Positions 1-9,011 are shown, counted from the stretch's first letter. The stretch: DNA of 64,000 bases from Bacillus infantis NRRL B-14911 (GCF_000473245.1 NC_022524.1:2318501-2382500); one strand, 5' to 3'. Numbers and translations are program-made. Notes: generated by a model from the sequence alone, not told the origin.

Positions 1-167
1 ATGCCCAGTTTCATTAAGCCTTTTGCAGCCTTCCGGCAATATTGGTCAAACTCATGGTATGTCATCCGCAGCCCTTCTGTATGATAAACGACAGCTTCAT
101 GCCCCGGATGCAGCCGTGATTTCTCTTCCAATAATTTTCCGACTGTTGTATTAAGCAATCCCTGCAT
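1..167 (-). CDS. AMP-binding acyl-CoA synthetase, N-terminal part (partial)
   Basis: Only the first 55 codons lie in the window; the rest runs off the left edge. The protein starts MQGLLNTTVGKLLEEK and continues with the H-P-G-H-E-A-V-V-Y and T-Y-x-E-F-D-x-x-C-R-x-A-A-K-G-L-x-K-L-G-I pattern typical of the N-terminus of fatty-acyl-CoA ligases of the YngI/LcfB type, which adenylate a carboxylic acid with ATP and transfer it to CoA. The ATG at 165-167 follows an AAGGAGTG ribosome binding site. The catalytic AMP-binding motifs are outside the window, so substrate class cannot be judged. Confidence 0.75.
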   Translation of the reverse strand, partial: MQGLLNTTVGKLLEEKSRLHPGHEAVVYHTEGLRMTYHEFDQYCRKAAKGLMKLG

Positions 168-207
168 ATTCCCCACTCCTTCTAATGTGTTGAAAAGGCT
201 TACAAAT

Positions 208-235
208 ATGTTATCATATTTTACAGAATATTCAA
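208..235 (-). promoter_or_regulatory. Possible sigma-A promoter for the acyl-CoA synthetase
   Basis: On the minus strand TTGAAT (230-235) and TAACAT (208-213) are separated by 16 bp, about 40 bp upstream of the start codon at 167. The match is moderate and the spacing is one base short of ideal. Confidence 0.35.
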
Positions 236-249
236 TTATTGAGAGAGGG

Positions 250-276
250 AAATAACCCTGCATCCCCGGCAGGGCT
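250..276 (-). terminator. Possible terminator of the methyltransferase gene
   Basis: A CCCTGC/GCAGGG stem with a 7-nt loop lies just past the stop codon of the minus-strand methyltransferase; in that direction it is followed by TTATTT. The stem is short, so this is tentative. Confidence 0.45.
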
Positions 277-285
277 TATCAATAA

Positions 286-1023
286 TTATGGCTTGCTGCA
301 GGAAAACAGCAGGAATAATGGTATCCTTCTTCTTCGTTCATACTCCGATTTATCCATAAATAATCCTTCCTGAGGAACTGCTTCTTTCAAGCTTTCAACA
401 GTCAGTCCTGCCTGCTGGAGGAGTCCAAAATAGTTCTCAACCGTTCTGTGGTATTTTACTACTAAGCTCCCCATCCATGGCTCCTCCCTTTTTCCAGTCA
501 GAAAATAGTCGTCAACGATCCATTCGTTTCTTTTTCCATCACTGTCCGTGCTTTTGAAAGAAGAAGTCAAAAGGGGGTGCTGCAGGCTGATGACTAGCCT
601 GCCCCCAGGCTTCAGGGCTGAGCGGATGTGGGATAAAACCGGGCCAAGGTCTTCTATGTAATGAAGGACCAGCCTGGATAAGACCAAATCATATTTTTCC
701 TGCTCCCACTCATAATCTTCTATCCTGCTATGAATCACTGTTCCATTGGAGTTCCCCATCCGCTTTTGTGCAAGTCTGGCCATATTTTGCGACCCTTCGA
801 TTCCAGTATAAGAAGCACATCCCGCTTCCAGCAGGCTGGCAGCATATGAGCCATCACCGCACCCAATTTCGAGTATTTCCTTGCCTGAGGGGCTGCCGGC
901 CAAAGAATAAAAGGCAGGCTCTTCCATTGTATGATTCGGACTCTCTGCCCGATATCTCCTGGAAAGATAGCTGCTGAAAAACCCTTCCTCATCATAAGCT
1001 TCCGGTCCCTTAAATGGCATCAT
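286..1023 (-). CDS. Class I SAM-dependent methyltransferase
   Basis: A 245-residue protein with the Rossmann-type SAM-binding motif I ILEIGCGDGSYAASLLEAG at about residues 50-68, an acidic residue after the second strand (YTGIEGS), the YDLVLSRLVLHYI motif near 110, and KPGGRLVISLQHP near 138. This is the ubiquitous small-molecule methyltransferase fold; the substrate cannot be inferred. The ATG at 1021-1023 follows AGAGGTGG; a second ATG directly after it is equally possible. It stands alone, separated from the upstream yjbQ gene by a clear terminator. Confidence 0.9.
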   Translation of the reverse strand: MMPFKGPEAYDEEGFFSSYLSRRYRAESPNHTMEEPAFYSLAGSPSGKEILEIGCGDGSYAASLLEAGCASYTGIEGSQNMARLAQKRMGNSNGTVIHSRIEDYEWEQEKYDLVLSRLVLHYIEDLGPVLSHIRSALKPGGRLVISLQHPLLTSSFKSTDSDGKRNEWIVDDYFLTGKREEPWMGSLVVKYHRTVENYFGLLQQAGLTVESLKEAVPQEGLFMDKSEYERRRRIPLFLLFSCSKP

Positions 1024-1075
1024 TCCACCTCTTTCTTCATAAATTCAAATCTTTTGAATTTTATCACAAAAAACC

Positions 1076-1101
1076 AAAACAAAAAAGGCGCCTTAGCGCC
1101 T
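1076..1101 (-). terminator. Rho-independent terminator of the AAC(3)-VOC-yjbQ operon
   Basis: Perfect stem AGGCGC-CTTA-GCGCCT (1086-1101) followed on the minus strand by TTTTTTG and further T-rich sequence, three bases after the yjbQ stop codon. Confidence 0.85.
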
Positions 1102-1103
1102 GC

Positions 1104-1523
1104 CTACTCTTTTGCACGATTATGAATGGCCTTAAGGTAAAATGTTCTTTCCCGGGGACCATCGAATTCACAGAAATAGATGCCCTGCCATACACCAAGC
1201 AGCAGACTGCCGCCGGTAACGATGACATGCTGTGAAGCTCCCATGCAGGAAGCTTTCAGATGGGCGGCCGTATTCCCTTCCTCATGCCGGTCCTTTAAAT
1301 GATTCCATGGAAAGGTTTCATCGAGACGGTTGATCATATCAATTTTTACATCTGGATCTGCATTTTCATTAATTGTCAGTCCTGCCGTTGTATGAGGGCA
1401 ATATATAAGGATTGCTCCTTCAGTGAGCTCCTGATCTAAGGCAAATTCCCTTACAGTATCAGTAATTTCTGCTAATTCATCCCGCATCGAGGTAGTTATC
1501 GAGTATTTTTTCAGCACAAGCAT
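1104..1523 (-). CDS. yjbQ: YjbQ/UPF0047 family protein
   Basis: A 139-residue protein matching the YjbQ (UPF0047) family along its full length: the signature ILIYCPHTTAGLTINENADPD sits in the first third, followed by HLKASCMGAS and a terminal GPRERTFYLK. Family members show weak thiamine-phosphate-synthase-like activity in complementation tests, but the physiological role is unsettled. The ATG is preceded by CAAAGGAGG. It is the last gene of a minus-strand operon after the VOC gene (12-bp gap) and the AAC(3)-like gene, and ends at a strong terminator. Confidence 0.92.
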   Translation of the reverse strand: MLVLKKYSITTSMRDELAEITDTVREFALDQELTEGAILIYCPHTTAGLTINENADPDVKIDMINRLDETFPWNHLKDRHEEGNTAAHLKASCMGASQHVIVTGGSLLLGVWQGIYFCEFDGPRERTFYLKAIHNRAKE

Positions 1524-1535
1524 CCTCCTTTGTTT

Positions 1536-2315
1536 TTATTGATAGATACCGCCATAAATATGGATCCGGTTCTCTTTCAGGGACGGGCTGTAAGTGACTT
1601 GCCAAATCGTTTCCCCAAACTCTGAGAAGATGTTTTCGGTTTCTTCGCTGTATGGTTCACTAAAATCAATCCGGCACCCTCCTGCCTGAACAATTAACGA
1701 TTCACCCGCAGTCTTTTGCTTAACTGGGGAGGTGCCTCCCAAAAGCTTCGCCCAGGATTCTGCTGTTTCGCTCTTATTCTCAGTCAATATCTTAATGGTC
1801 TTAACCGCATGTGACTCCTGGCTGGGCAATAAGATGCCCGTATTTCTTAAATCATTAAACCTTTCTTCATCCTTCTGTTCCCACTCGATGAAAAAAGGAT
1901 ATGGAAGGCGGCCTCCCCCTTCAGCAAAAAGCATTTTCCATTTAATCAATTTACCATCTTTCCTTGTTCTTCTTCCTTTATGGATGACTGTTTTGATGCC
2001 ATTACTGGCCATTTGCTCCTGCAGCTTGCCGATATGTTCGGTCCTGAAGCAAAGCTGGCCGATTCTTTCTCCTCTTTTTACCCCTTTTATGAGCTGCTGA
2101 ATCAATGGATTATCAGAAGAAGCAGCAATCTCCGCCTCCTCCACTGCCAGGAATTCTATATATGAAGAATTGAAGTAAATGACACTGTTATAGGTTCCCC
2201 AGAGCGGATGCCGGCCGCCCATATATCCCTTCAGTCCCTCTTGGTTCAATTTATCAATCGCTTCAGCGGGGTGCCTGTCAATAAAGTGCACAATATGATC
2301 AAGCTTCAAATTCAT
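1536..2315 (-). CDS. VOC family protein (glyoxalase-like domain)
   Basis: A 259-residue protein beginning LKLDHIVHFI, the metal-site beta strand typical of vicinal-oxygen-chelate proteins of the Glyoxalase_3 type, with an internal IYFNSSYIEFLAVEE strand and a second, weaker repeat after residue 180. Such proteins include dioxygenases, isomerases and resistance proteins; no substrate can be assigned. Its start overlaps the end of the upstream AAC(3)-like gene by 17 bp, indicating translational coupling in one operon. Confidence 0.85.
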   Translation of the reverse strand: MNLKLDHIVHFIDRHPAEAIDKLNQEGLKGYMGGRHPLWGTYNSVIYFNSSYIEFLAVEEAEIAASSDNPLIQQLIKGVKRGERIGQLCFRTEHIGKLQEQMASNGIKTVIHKGRRTRKDGKLIKWKMLFAEGGGRLPYPFFIEWEQKDEERFNDLRNTGILLPSQESHAVKTIKILTENKSETAESWAKLLGGTSPVKQKTAGESLIVQAGGCRIDFSEPYSEETENIFSEFGETIWQVTYSPSLKENRIHIYGGIYQ

Positions 2316-3129
2316 TTATTTGGCCTCCTTTTTCTTTTTGCAGCCATTTTACTGTAAAGTCAACAATATCCCTTTGACTCATCATCAGACAGTCTGCCTG
2401 CCCCAGCTTCCCTTTCATGACAGAATGCTCTTTTTCAAAAGCCCGTCCGATTTCAGGGAAGCGGTCTGAATCAACCTCTGCCTCTGTATAAGTCTTCCAG
2501 ATCCTTTTCCCGCCCTCCATCATGGCAGAACTTTGCTTATAGGTTTTCAGGCCGCCTGCTCTGTACTCTCCCAAATGCATGCTTGTGCTGTTGTCGTAAC
2601 CCACTCCGATCAGGAGTACCATGCTGCCGGAATCATAAAGCTTAGCCAGCGGAGATTCTTCCCCGAATGGTAAATCGGTGGAATGAGTCTGTGTCATTTC
2701 CTCTGCCAGGCGGCCGATGGCTGAAAATGAAACGGTAGGATGTCCGCTCCTTCTAGCGTCCGGAAAAGTCCTGAACAGCTCAGCGACCCTGCCCATTCCT
2801 CTTGTAGGAGTAGTCGTGGGATCATAAGCCGGCATGCCTTTCCTGATACCATCCCACCATTCTTCAGGTACAGCAGGATTCTGCCAATATTTTGGATCAC
2901 TGTTTCCCAGTGACTGAGACGGCATCACAATTGTGCCTTGTTCGCCGACGGCGCTAAGTAATGCCTGAATGACTGCCTGTTCTGCACCGCATACCCAGCC
3001 GATTGAACTGAGGCTTGAATGTACAATTAAAGTCATTCCTTCACGCACACCGAGACTTTCAAGATCTTTCCTGAGCGTCTCTGCTGTTATCAGGCTTGTG
3101 CTTCTGCTTACTGCTTTTTCTTCACTCAT
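2299..3129 (-). CDS. AAC(3)-family N-acetyltransferase (YokD-like)
   Basis: A 276-residue protein with the hallmarks of the aminoglycoside 3-N-acetyltransferase family: LIVHSSLSSIGWVCGAEQAVIQAL near residue 35, the TIVMPSQS segment, PTTTPTRGMGRVAE, the RSGHPTVSFSAIG motif and LLIGVGYDNSTSMHLGEYR. Family members use acetyl-CoA to modify aminoglycosides, but chromosomal Bacillus homologues such as YokD are not proven resistance enzymes. First gene of a three-gene operon with the VOC gene and yjbQ. Confidence 0.9.
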   Translation of the reverse strand: MSEEKAVSRSTSLITAETLRKDLESLGVREGMTLIVHSSLSSIGWVCGAEQAVIQALLSAVGEQGTIVMPSQSLGNSDPKYWQNPAVPEEWWDGIRKGMPAYDPTTTPTRGMGRVAELFRTFPDARRSGHPTVSFSAIGRLAEEMTQTHSTDLPFGEESPLAKLYDSGSMVLLIGVGYDNSTSMHLGEYRAGGLKTYKQSSAMMEGGKRIWKTYTEAEVDSDRFPEIGRAFEKEHSVMKGKLGQADCLMMSQRDIVDFTVKWLQKEKGGQINEFEA

Positions 3130-3237
3130 TATGCTTTCACTACTTCCCTGTCATTGTATGTCTCTCACAGTCTATTTTACTTTTTTTTAATAACCAGAGT
3201 CTATCTTCCGCCAGCTGTAAATTTCTATTCATACCCT

Positions 3238-3260
3238 AAATCGACAGAAATAATCGATTT
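3238..3260. repeat. Intergenic inverted repeat upstream of sda
   Basis: AAATCGA, 9-nt loop, TCGATTT: a perfect 7-bp inverted repeat in the 267-bp gap between the divergent AAC(3)-like gene and sda. It has no T-run and could be an operator. No convincing DnaA box of the type known upstream of B. subtilis sda is visible in this gap. Confidence 0.4.
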
Positions 3261-3396
3261 GAGGTAGGTTGCTTAAAATAGGTACTTTAGGACCGATTGT
3301 AAATTTTTTTACCTTATTGCTTTTCAAAATGAGCACAATCATTTACAATAAATGAATAGTAAGAATATTCAATTCTTTTTCTGGGAGGAATGCAAA

Positions 3397-3528
3397 ATGA
3401 AAATTATGAGTAATGAACAACTTGTCGTCTCGTATCGTGATGCATTGAAAACTGGTATGGAAAAAGAATGGATCAACATACTTAAAGGTGAAATTCAGCG
3501 AAGAGGACTAAGGCCATTTAAAAATTAA
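3397..3528 (+). CDS. sda: Sda, checkpoint inhibitor of sporulation initiation
   Basis: A 43-residue protein, MKIMSNEQLVVSYRDALKTG followed by EKEWINILKGEIQRRGLRP. It has the Sda pattern of L-S-(D/N)-E-x-L-x-x-S-Y near the N-terminus and E-I-x-R-R near the C-terminus, and the expected size (46 residues in B. subtilis). Sda binds sporulation histidine kinases such as KinA and blocks their autophosphorylation when DNA replication is perturbed. The ATG follows GGGAGG with 8-nt spacing, and a perfect terminator lies 11 bp after the stop. Confidence 0.88.
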   Translation: MKIMSNEQLVVSYRDALKTGMEKEWINILKGEIQRRGLRPFKN

Positions 3529-3539
3529 TGAAGCATTTT

Positions 3540-3570
3540 ACCCGTTTAGAATATTCTAAACGGGTTTTTT
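3540..3570 (+). terminator. Terminator of sda
   Basis: A perfect 13-bp self-complementary stem (ACCCGTTTAGAAT and its complement) followed by six T residues, directly after the sda stop codon. Confidence 0.92.
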
Positions 3571-3615
3571 AGTATTAACCCTTATGAATTTTTTTAACTG
3601 TGCAAGGACTCATGT

Positions 3616-3741
3616 TCAGCTGCTGCTTCTTTTTCCGCCGCAGCAACCCTCAATTATCTTTTGATATTCTTCTTCACTGATAATCCCCGCTTTTTTCATT
3701 AAAGCTGAATAGCAGTATATTTTCTTCTGAATTCGTCCCAC
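3616..3741 (-). CDS. Small Cys-Cys protein, 41 aa, unknown function
   Basis: GTG-initiated reading frame VGRIQKKIYCYSALMKKAGI then ISEEEYQKIIEGCCGGKRSSS. The start follows AGGAGTG at a normal distance. The sequence is basic and helical at the N-terminus and ends in a C-C-G-G-K-R tail. No known family was recognised. Codon choice looks genuine, but the frame is short and lies between sda and the odhAB terminators; the tandem hairpins at 3784-3848 lie upstream of its start, so it would need its own promoter. Confidence 0.5.
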   Translation of the reverse strand: MGRIQKKIYCYSALMKKAGIISEEEYQKIIEGCCGGKRSSS

Positions 3742-3783
3742 TTTTCTCACTCCTGCTTTTTATATAGCTTATTCAAAAACGAG

Positions 3784-3809
3784 AAAAAGTTTCCTTCGGG
3801 AAACTTTTT
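3784..3809. terminator. Symmetrical hairpin, possible second odhAB terminator
   Basis: AAAAAGTTTCC-TTCG-GGAAACTTTTT: an 11-bp perfect stem with a UUCG-type tetraloop and T-runs in both directions. On the minus strand it lies 14 bp beyond the first odhAB terminator. Confidence 0.75.
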
Positions 3810-3817
3810 TAGACGCA

Positions 3818-3848
3818 CAAAAAAGCAGAGCCTGTTAAGGCTCTGCTT
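3818..3848 (-). terminator. Terminator of odhAB
   Basis: AAGCAGAGCC, 6-nt loop, GGCTCTGCTT (3823-3848), with a T-run on the minus strand, just past the odhB stop codon. Confidence 0.9.
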
Positions 3849-3856
3849 CCTATCTA

Positions 3857-5125
3857 TTAAGCTTCAAAAAGCAATGATTCCGGATCTTCGATCAGCTCTT
3901 TTACGCGCTTCAGGAAGGTAACTGCTTCTTTTCCGTCAACGATGCGGTGGTCGTATGATAATGCTATATACATCATTGGGCGGTTTTCCATCTTCTCGGC
4001 ATCAATGGCAACCGGGCGCAGCTGGATGCTGTGCATTCCCAGGATGCCTACCTGAGGGCCATTCAGGATCGGTGTTGACAGCAGTGAACCGAATACTCCG
4101 CCATTTGTGATTGTGAATGTTCCTCCCTGCAGGTCATTCAGTGAGAGTTTATTGTTTCTTGCTTTGTCAGCAAGATCCATGATGTCGCCTTCTATTTCAG
4201 CAAAGTTCTTCCGGTCCGCGTCCCGTACGACAGGAACGACGAGGCCTTCTTTTGCAGAAACAGCGATGCCGATATCATAGAATTTCTTGAGTACCAGCTC
4301 GTCACCCTGTATTTCCGCATTCAACAAAGGATTCTTCTTCAGGGCAGCAACAACTGCTTTTGTGAAGAATGACATAAAGCCCAGCTTAACGTCATTTTCT
4401 TCAAAGAACTTGTCTTTGCGGCGCTTGCGCAGGTTCATTACATTGGTCATATCAACTTCATTGAACGTTGTCAGCATGGCAGCATTCTGCTGAACCTCAA
4501 CAAGGCGATTGGCAATCGTCTGTCTGCGGCGGGACATGCGGACGCGTTCGACAGGCTTGCTGTCCTGTGCCGGCTGTGCAGCAGGTCCTGGTGATGCAGC
4601 TGCTGGCTTTGATTCTTGCTTTGCTGCCTGTGGATTGTATCCGGAAACATCCTGTGCCCTTACGCGGCCAAGAGGATCGGCTGTCGGCACCTGGCTGAGA
4701 TCAATGCCTTTTTCCCGGGCCATCTTGCGTGCTGCAGGAGATGCGATCGGACGCTGCTTCTTTTCCTGTTCTTCTTCTGTCTGCGGCTTAGCTTCGTTTG
4801 TTACAGGCTCTTTCGGAGCAGCCGGCGGCTCAGATGCCTGAGGCGCTTTCTCAGCTAGTGCTTCTTCAGCAGGAGCACTGCCTTCTGTCGCTTCCGTATC
4901 AACTGTCGCAATCGTTTCGCCAACCTGGACAGTGTCACCTTCTTGTGCGCCGAGATCCTTGATGACTCCGCTGTATTCAGAGATGATTTCAACATTGACC
5001 TTGTCGGTTTCCAGCTCTACGACATAATCCCCTTTATTGACAAAGTCGCCCGGCTGTTTCAGCCATTGAGCCACCGTACCTTCTGTAATTGATTCCGCCA
5101 ATTCTGGAACTTTAATTTCTGCCAC
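3857..5125 (-). CDS. odhB: 2-oxoglutarate dehydrogenase E2, dihydrolipoyl succinyltransferase
   Basis: A 422-residue E2 of the 2-oxoglutarate dehydrogenase complex, which transfers the succinyl group from lipoamide to CoA in the TCA cycle. Domains: lipoyl domain at residues 2-75 with the lipoylated lysine in [10 protein letters not shown] (K42); a Pro/Ala/Glu-rich linker; E3/E1-binding domain at roughly 127-163 ([16 protein letters not shown], then [10 protein letters not shown]); a second linker; and the catalytic domain ending in [12 protein letters not shown] with the active-site His around residue 393. The ATG is one base after the odhA stop codon, so the two genes form an operon. Confidence 0.98.
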   Translation of the reverse strand: MAEIKVPELAESITEGTVAQWLKQPGDFVNKGDYVVELETDKVNVEIISEYSGVIKDLGAQEGDTVQVGETIATVDTEATEGSAPAEEALAEKAPQASEPPAAPKEPVTNEAKPQTEEEQEKKQRPIASPAARKMAREKGIDLSQVPTADPLGRVRAQDVSGYNPQAAKQESKPAAASPGPAAQPAQDSKPVERVRMSRRRQTIANRLVEVQQNAAMLTTFNEVDMTNVMNLRKRRKDKFFEENDVKLGFMSFFTKAVVAALKKNPLLNAEIQGDELVLKKFYDIGIAVSAKEGLVVPVVRDADRKNFAEIEGDIMDLADKARNNKLSLNDLQGGTFTITNGGVFGSLLSTPILNGPQVGILGMHSIQLRPVAIDAEKMENRPMMYIALSYDHRIVDGKEAVTFLKRVKELIEDPESLLFEA

Positions 5126-5126
5126 T

Positions 5127-7967
5127 TTAAAATCCTCCCTCTTCCGTACGTGTTAAGACTTCATTAATGATGCGCGCTTGTTCTTTTTTGTGGACGTTCG
5201 GGTCACCCTCTGCCGGGCTTGAACGGCGGCGTCTTCCGGTATAGGAAACTTTTGCACCGGCTGGAGCCAATTCGGAAAGGCGCGGTTCTACAAAATTCCA
5301 TGCTCCCATATTCTTCGGCTCTTCCTGAACCCATACGATTTCCTCAACGTTTGGATACTGTTCAAGGATGCTTCTGATTTTCTTCATCGGGAACGGGTAA
5401 ATTTCTTCGACCCTTAAAATATGAAGCCAGTCAAGGTTAGCTGCATCCTCAATATTCTCATGAAGGTCGATCATGATCTTTCCTGTACCAAATACAATCC
5501 TTTTCACCTGATCTTTTGCCTGTCCCAATCCAGGCTGTTCAATGATCGGCTGGAAGGCTCCTTCGCTGAGCTCCAGCCCGTTGGAAGCAACATTCGGGTT
5601 GCGCAGCAGGCTCTTAGGCGACATGAGGACAAGTGGCCTTACTTCTTCCCTGTTCAGGATGGCAGCCTGTCTCCTCAGAATATGGAAGTACTGTGCAGAT
5701 GAAGTCAGGTTGGCAACTGTCCAGTTGTTTTCAGCTGCTAAAGTCAGGAATCTTTCAACCCTGCCGCTCGAGTGCTCTGGCCCCTGGCCTTCATAACCAT
5801 GAGGCAGAAGCATGACAAGACCGGATTTCTGTCCCCATTTCGCTCTTCCAGCGGATATGAATTGGTCGAACATGACTTGTGCAGCATTGGAGAAGTCACC
5901 GTATTGTGCTTCCCACAGCACTAAAGTTTCAGGTGCGAATACATTGTAGCCGTATTCAAAGCCGACAACAGCCATTTCTGACAGCGGGCTGTTATGGACT
6001 GCAAATGAAGCTTTAGAAGAAGAAAGCATATGCAATGGTGAATAAGCTTTTCCTGAACTGCTGTCATGAAGGACAACATTTCTCTGGGCAAAGGTTCCGC
6101 GTTCTGAATCCTGCCCGGACAGGCGGATTGGCGTACCATCCTTCAGGATGGAGGCGAATGCCAATGTTTCTGCAAGGCCCCAGTCAATTTTTCCGTTGCC
6201 TTCGAGCGCTTCAGTCCTGCGCTTCAGGATTTTGTCCAGTTTATTGAAGACCTTGAAATCTTCAGGCCATGTCAGAAGCTCTTCATTGATTTGCTTTAAT
6301 GTCTTCAGTTCAACAGCTGTGGCTAATTCAGGAATACCTTTTTCAACCGTTTCAGGCGGATTGGTTTCCTCAACTTCCTTTTTCTTATCTGGAACTTTAT
6401 TATAGGCCTCTTTCAGCTTATCAAGAACCTCAGCATCCATTCCTTCCAGGCTTTCCCTGGAAAGAGTGCCGTTTGCAACCAGCTGTTCACTGTATAGTGA
6501 TTTAATGGTTGGGCGCTTATGTATAACATTGTACATAAGCGGATTTGTCGTCATCGGCTCATCCATTTCGTTGTGTCCGAAACGTCGGTAGCCGATCAGA
6601 TCAATCAGAAAATCTTTATTGAATTTCGCCCTGTATTCACAGGCGAGCTGGGCGGCAGCTACCACAGCTTCAGGATCGTCAGCATTTACATGCAGGATCG
6701 GAATTTCATAGCCCTTGGCAAGATCGCTTGCATACCGGGTAGATCTGGAATCCTGGGATTCTGTTGTAAATCCGATCGTATTATTTGCAATGATATGAAT
6801 GGTTCCGCCAGTACGGTAACCAGTAAGCTGGCTGAGATTCAATGTTTCTGCCACAGTTCCCTGTCCCGGGAAAGCTGCGTCACCATGAATAAGGATTGCC
6901 ATAGCCGAGCTTGGATCTTCCTTCGGATAGCCGGAAGCGCTTCTGTCATCCTGGGCTGCCCGTGTGAAGCCTTCAACTACCGCGCCGACGAATTCAAGGT
7001 GGCTCGGGTTATTAGCAAGCGTCAGTCTTGCTTTAGTCGTGTTTTCCTTCTTGATCTGCCTGTCCAATCCCAGGTGATATTTTACGTCGCCTGTCCAGCC
7101 GTAGTTAATGCCGATAGAACCTTCAGAAGGCACAAGCTCTTTATTCGGCGCATGCTGGAATTCAGCGAAGATCATTTCATACGGCTTACCAAGCACATGG
7201 GCAAGCACGTTCAGGCGGCCCCGGTGAGCCATTCCGATATTGATCGTCTTCGCGCCGTCGACAACAGATTCTGCAACCAGCTCGTCCAATAGCGGCACAA
7301 GCGTATCAAGCCCTTCGATTGAAAAGCGTTTTTGCCCGACAAATGTGCGATGAAGGAATTTTTCAAACTCCTCAACCTCCATCAGCCTTTTCAGGACTCC
7401 CACCTTCTTTTCATTTGAAGGTTCGGCAAGCAGTGTGCCTGTTTCCACCTTGTTCCGAAGCCAATTCTTTTCGTTCACATCGTATACATGATGAAACTCA
7501 TAAGCTATTGTTTGGGTATATACATTCTTAAGATGCTCTATTGCTTCAAATCCATTGCGTACATGTGAAGGGGCATCTGAACAAATGATCGATGCCGGCA
7601 CCTGCTCCAGATCATTCCGGGTCAATCCATATTGCTCCAGCGCAAGGATGTCTTTCTCCGGCTTATTGTTTTTTAATGGGTAGATATCAGCCGAGATATG
7701 GCCGTACGCCCTGATATTATCCGCAAGGCGGATAGCTGCCAGCGTTTTTTCCAGCTGTCCGGGAGCTGCAGCCTGGACAGGCTTATCATTTTCAAAGGTG
7801 TCAATCTGAGTTTGTTCAGGAGATCCCCACTTTTCAAAGTACTCTCTCATTTCAGCGTCTACTGATTGAGGGTCCTCCAGGAATCTTTCATATAATTCAA
7901 TAACATAGCCAAGGTTTGGTCCATGAAACCCCTGTAAAGGTCCCTCGCCGTTGGATGGCGTTTTCAT
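5127..7967 (-). CDS. odhA: 2-oxoglutarate dehydrogenase E1 component
   Basis: A 946-residue thiamine-diphosphate-dependent E1 that decarboxylates 2-oxoglutarate and succinylates the lipoyl arm of OdhB. It shows [17 protein letters not shown] at the N-terminus, the active-site region [17 protein letters not shown], the ThDP/Mg motif [29 protein letters not shown], and the C-terminal [13 protein letters not shown] region. Length is normal for Bacillus OdhA. The ATG is preceded by CGGAGGTAATTTTC. It is the promoter-proximal gene of odhAB, and a cre-like site lies about 125 bp upstream. Confidence 0.98.
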   Translation of the reverse strand: MKTPSNGEGPLQGFHGPNLGYVIELYERFLEDPQSVDAEMREYFEKWGSPEQTQIDTFENDKPVQAAAPGQLEKTLAAIRLADNIRAYGHISADIYPLKNNKPEKDILALEQYGLTRNDLEQVPASIICSDAPSHVRNGFEAIEHLKNVYTQTIAYEFHHVYDVNEKNWLRNKVETGTLLAEPSNEKKVGVLKRLMEVEEFEKFLHRTFVGQKRFSIEGLDTLVPLLDELVAESVVDGAKTINIGMAHRGRLNVLAHVLGKPYEMIFAEFQHAPNKELVPSEGSIGINYGWTGDVKYHLGLDRQIKKENTTKARLTLANNPSHLEFVGAVVEGFTRAAQDDRSASGYPKEDPSSAMAILIHGDAAFPGQGTVAETLNLSQLTGYRTGGTIHIIANNTIGFTTESQDSRSTRYASDLAKGYEIPILHVNADDPEAVVAAAQLACEYRAKFNKDFLIDLIGYRRFGHNEMDEPMTTNPLMYNVIHKRPTIKSLYSEQLVANGTLSRESLEGMDAEVLDKLKEAYNKVPDKKKEVEETNPPETVEKGIPELATAVELKTLKQINEELLTWPEDFKVFNKLDKILKRRTEALEGNGKIDWGLAETLAFASILKDGTPIRLSGQDSERGTFAQRNVVLHDSSSGKAYSPLHMLSSSKASFAVHNSPLSEMAVVGFEYGYNVFAPETLVLWEAQYGDFSNAAQVMFDQFISAGRAKWGQKSGLVMLLPHGYEGQGPEHSSGRVERFLTLAAENNWTVANLTSSAQYFHILRRQAAILNREEVRPLVLMSPKSLLRNPNVASNGLELSEGAFQPIIEQPGLGQAKDQVKRIVFGTGKIMIDLHENIEDAANLDWLHILRVEEIYPFPMKKIRSILEQYPNVEEIVWVQEEPKNMGAWNFVEPRLSELAPAGAKVSYTGRRRRSSPAEGDPNVHKKEQARIINEVLTRTEEGGF

Positions 7968-8091
7968 GAAAATTACCTCCGAGTGTTTTTTTAAGAAAAC
8001 ATTTAGTTTCCGGCATTTTATCCCGTAAATTTTTACCCTAATATATGAAATAGTAACGCAAAATTGTATGAATAATAATTTTATTCAGAGG

Positions 8092-8106
8092 ATAAAACGT
8101 TTTCAA
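8092..8106 (-). promoter_or_regulatory. cre-like CcpA site upstream of odhA
   Basis: On the minus strand TTGAAAACGTTTTAT matches the cre consensus WTGNAANCGNWWNCW at all positions but one (A instead of C at position 14). CcpA repression of odhAB is established in B. subtilis; the site here is inferred from sequence only. Confidence 0.5.
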
Positions 8107-8250
8107 TGACATTTTACCACGCAAATCCCTATCGTACAAAGGATTTAAACTGAAAATTAGAAGAAAAATGTAATTTTTTTTCATCACCTTAAAATCTATA
8201 TTAAAAAAATGATTTTTCTATTTTTTTTCGCTCCATTATGAATATAGTAA

Positions 8251-8376
8251 TGTTATAATAGGTAGATATCTAACTTTAGGACTGTAAAGGATTAAGGGAT
8301 TCTTGTGAATAAACAGCGATTATTATTCTAATAGTAAAAAATAAAACCGGGAAAGATTCCCGGTTTTATTTTTTTC
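8251..8376 (+). ncRNA. Candidate short transcript (~110 nt)
   Basis: An extended -10 (TGTTATAAT, 8251-8259) without a good -35 would start a transcript near 8266 that ends at the strong terminator at 8336-8375. The only reading frame inside is GTG-N-K-Q-R-L-L-F (8 codons) with no good ribosome binding site. It could be a small RNA or the remnant of a lost gene; there is no expression evidence. Confidence 0.35.
8336..8375. terminator. Bidirectional terminator
   Basis: AAATAAAACCGGGAA, 3-nt loop, TTCCCGGTTTTATTT with A and T runs on both sides. It ends either the candidate short transcript (+) or readthrough from the small gene at 8440-8649 (-). Confidence 0.85.
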
Positions 8377-8439
8377 CTATGTTTCAACTTAGTAATCTAA
8401 TACAATGCCTGACCCGGCGTTTTTATGTGCAGTCCCCCA

Positions 8440-8649
8440 TTATATTCTTTCTATATTAATGCCCAGCTGTTTTGTTTTCCTGCTCTTTATGCTGTGCAGA
8501 CATTCTTGTCTTCTGTCCAAAGGAAAGTCATAAGGACCCTTGACCAGGGTGTCCGCATGCTGGAATGGAATATGGCCTGCCTCTTCGATCAGCTCTCCGT
8601 CTTGAATGCATTCATACAATAAGCAGCGATTTTTCATATGTTTTTGCAT
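8440..8649 (-). CDS. Small hypothetical protein, 69 aa
   Basis: MQKHMKNRCLLYECIQDGEL begins a charged, soluble 69-residue protein with two N-terminal cysteines (about residues 9 and 14) and a C-terminal basic stretch (SRKTKQLG). The ATG follows AAGTGAAGGTGAG. Not recognised as a member of a named family. It is divergent from sspH. Confidence 0.6.
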   Translation of the reverse strand: MQKHMKNRCLLYECIQDGELIEEAGHIPFQHADTLVKGPYDFPLDRRQECLHSIKSRKTKQLGINIERI

Positions 8650-8800
8650 GGACTCACCTTCACTTTCCTTTTCTTGCTTCTATTCTAAAGCAAAAGAGCT
8701 GAATTTTCACAAAAATAAATTCCCATTTTTTCTTTTCTTCCGCATAAATTTCTCCCGGCTGTACAAAAAATATAACGATACTTTCCAAGGAGGAATGAAA

Positions 8801-8980
8801 ATGAATATTGGCAGGGCAAAAGAAATTCTTATGTCTGCTGATCCTATTAAAGTCAGCTATGAAGGTGAATCTGTAATCATACAGCATGTGGATGAAAGGA
8901 CAAGGACAGCGAGGATATATTCCAGGGCTGAACCTGAAAAGGAATTGGATGTATCTGTCCTGAATCTGATCGAGGGTTGA
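8801..8980 (+). CDS. sspH: Small acid-soluble spore protein H-type
   Basis: A 59-residue protein starting MNIGRAKEILMSADPIKVSY, with VIIQHVDERTRTARIY in the centre and a D-V-S-V-x-x-L-x-E C-terminus. This matches the SspH family of minor small acid-soluble spore proteins, which are made in the forespore and found in the spore core. The ATG at 8801 follows a very strong CAAGGAGGAATGAAA site. SspH genes are normally transcribed by sigma-G/sigma-F; no clear matching promoter could be picked out by eye. Confidence 0.92.
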   Translation: MNIGRAKEILMSADPIKVSYEGESVIIQHVDERTRTARIYSRAEPEKELDVSVLNLIEG

Positions 8981-9011
8981 GATCATATTTTTAAAATATT
9001 ATGAAAGTTCA

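Larger units (their letters stand above)
7968..8439. other. Intergenic region upstream of odhA
   Basis: A 472-bp AT-rich gap. It holds the odhA leader with a cre-like site (8092-8106), a stand-alone extended -10 promoter (8251-8259) and a strong bidirectional terminator (8336-8375) that together delimit a possible ~110-nt transcript. No protein gene longer than 8 codons is supported here. Confidence 0.7.

Noticed and set aside
6519-7292. 257-codon plus-strand frame inside odhA
   Set aside because: Antisense shadow of the strongly supported OdhA frame; no ribosome binding site and no recognisable domain.
8430-8622. 65-codon plus-strand frame
   Set aside because: Shadow of the minus-strand 69-aa frame, which has the better ribosome binding site.
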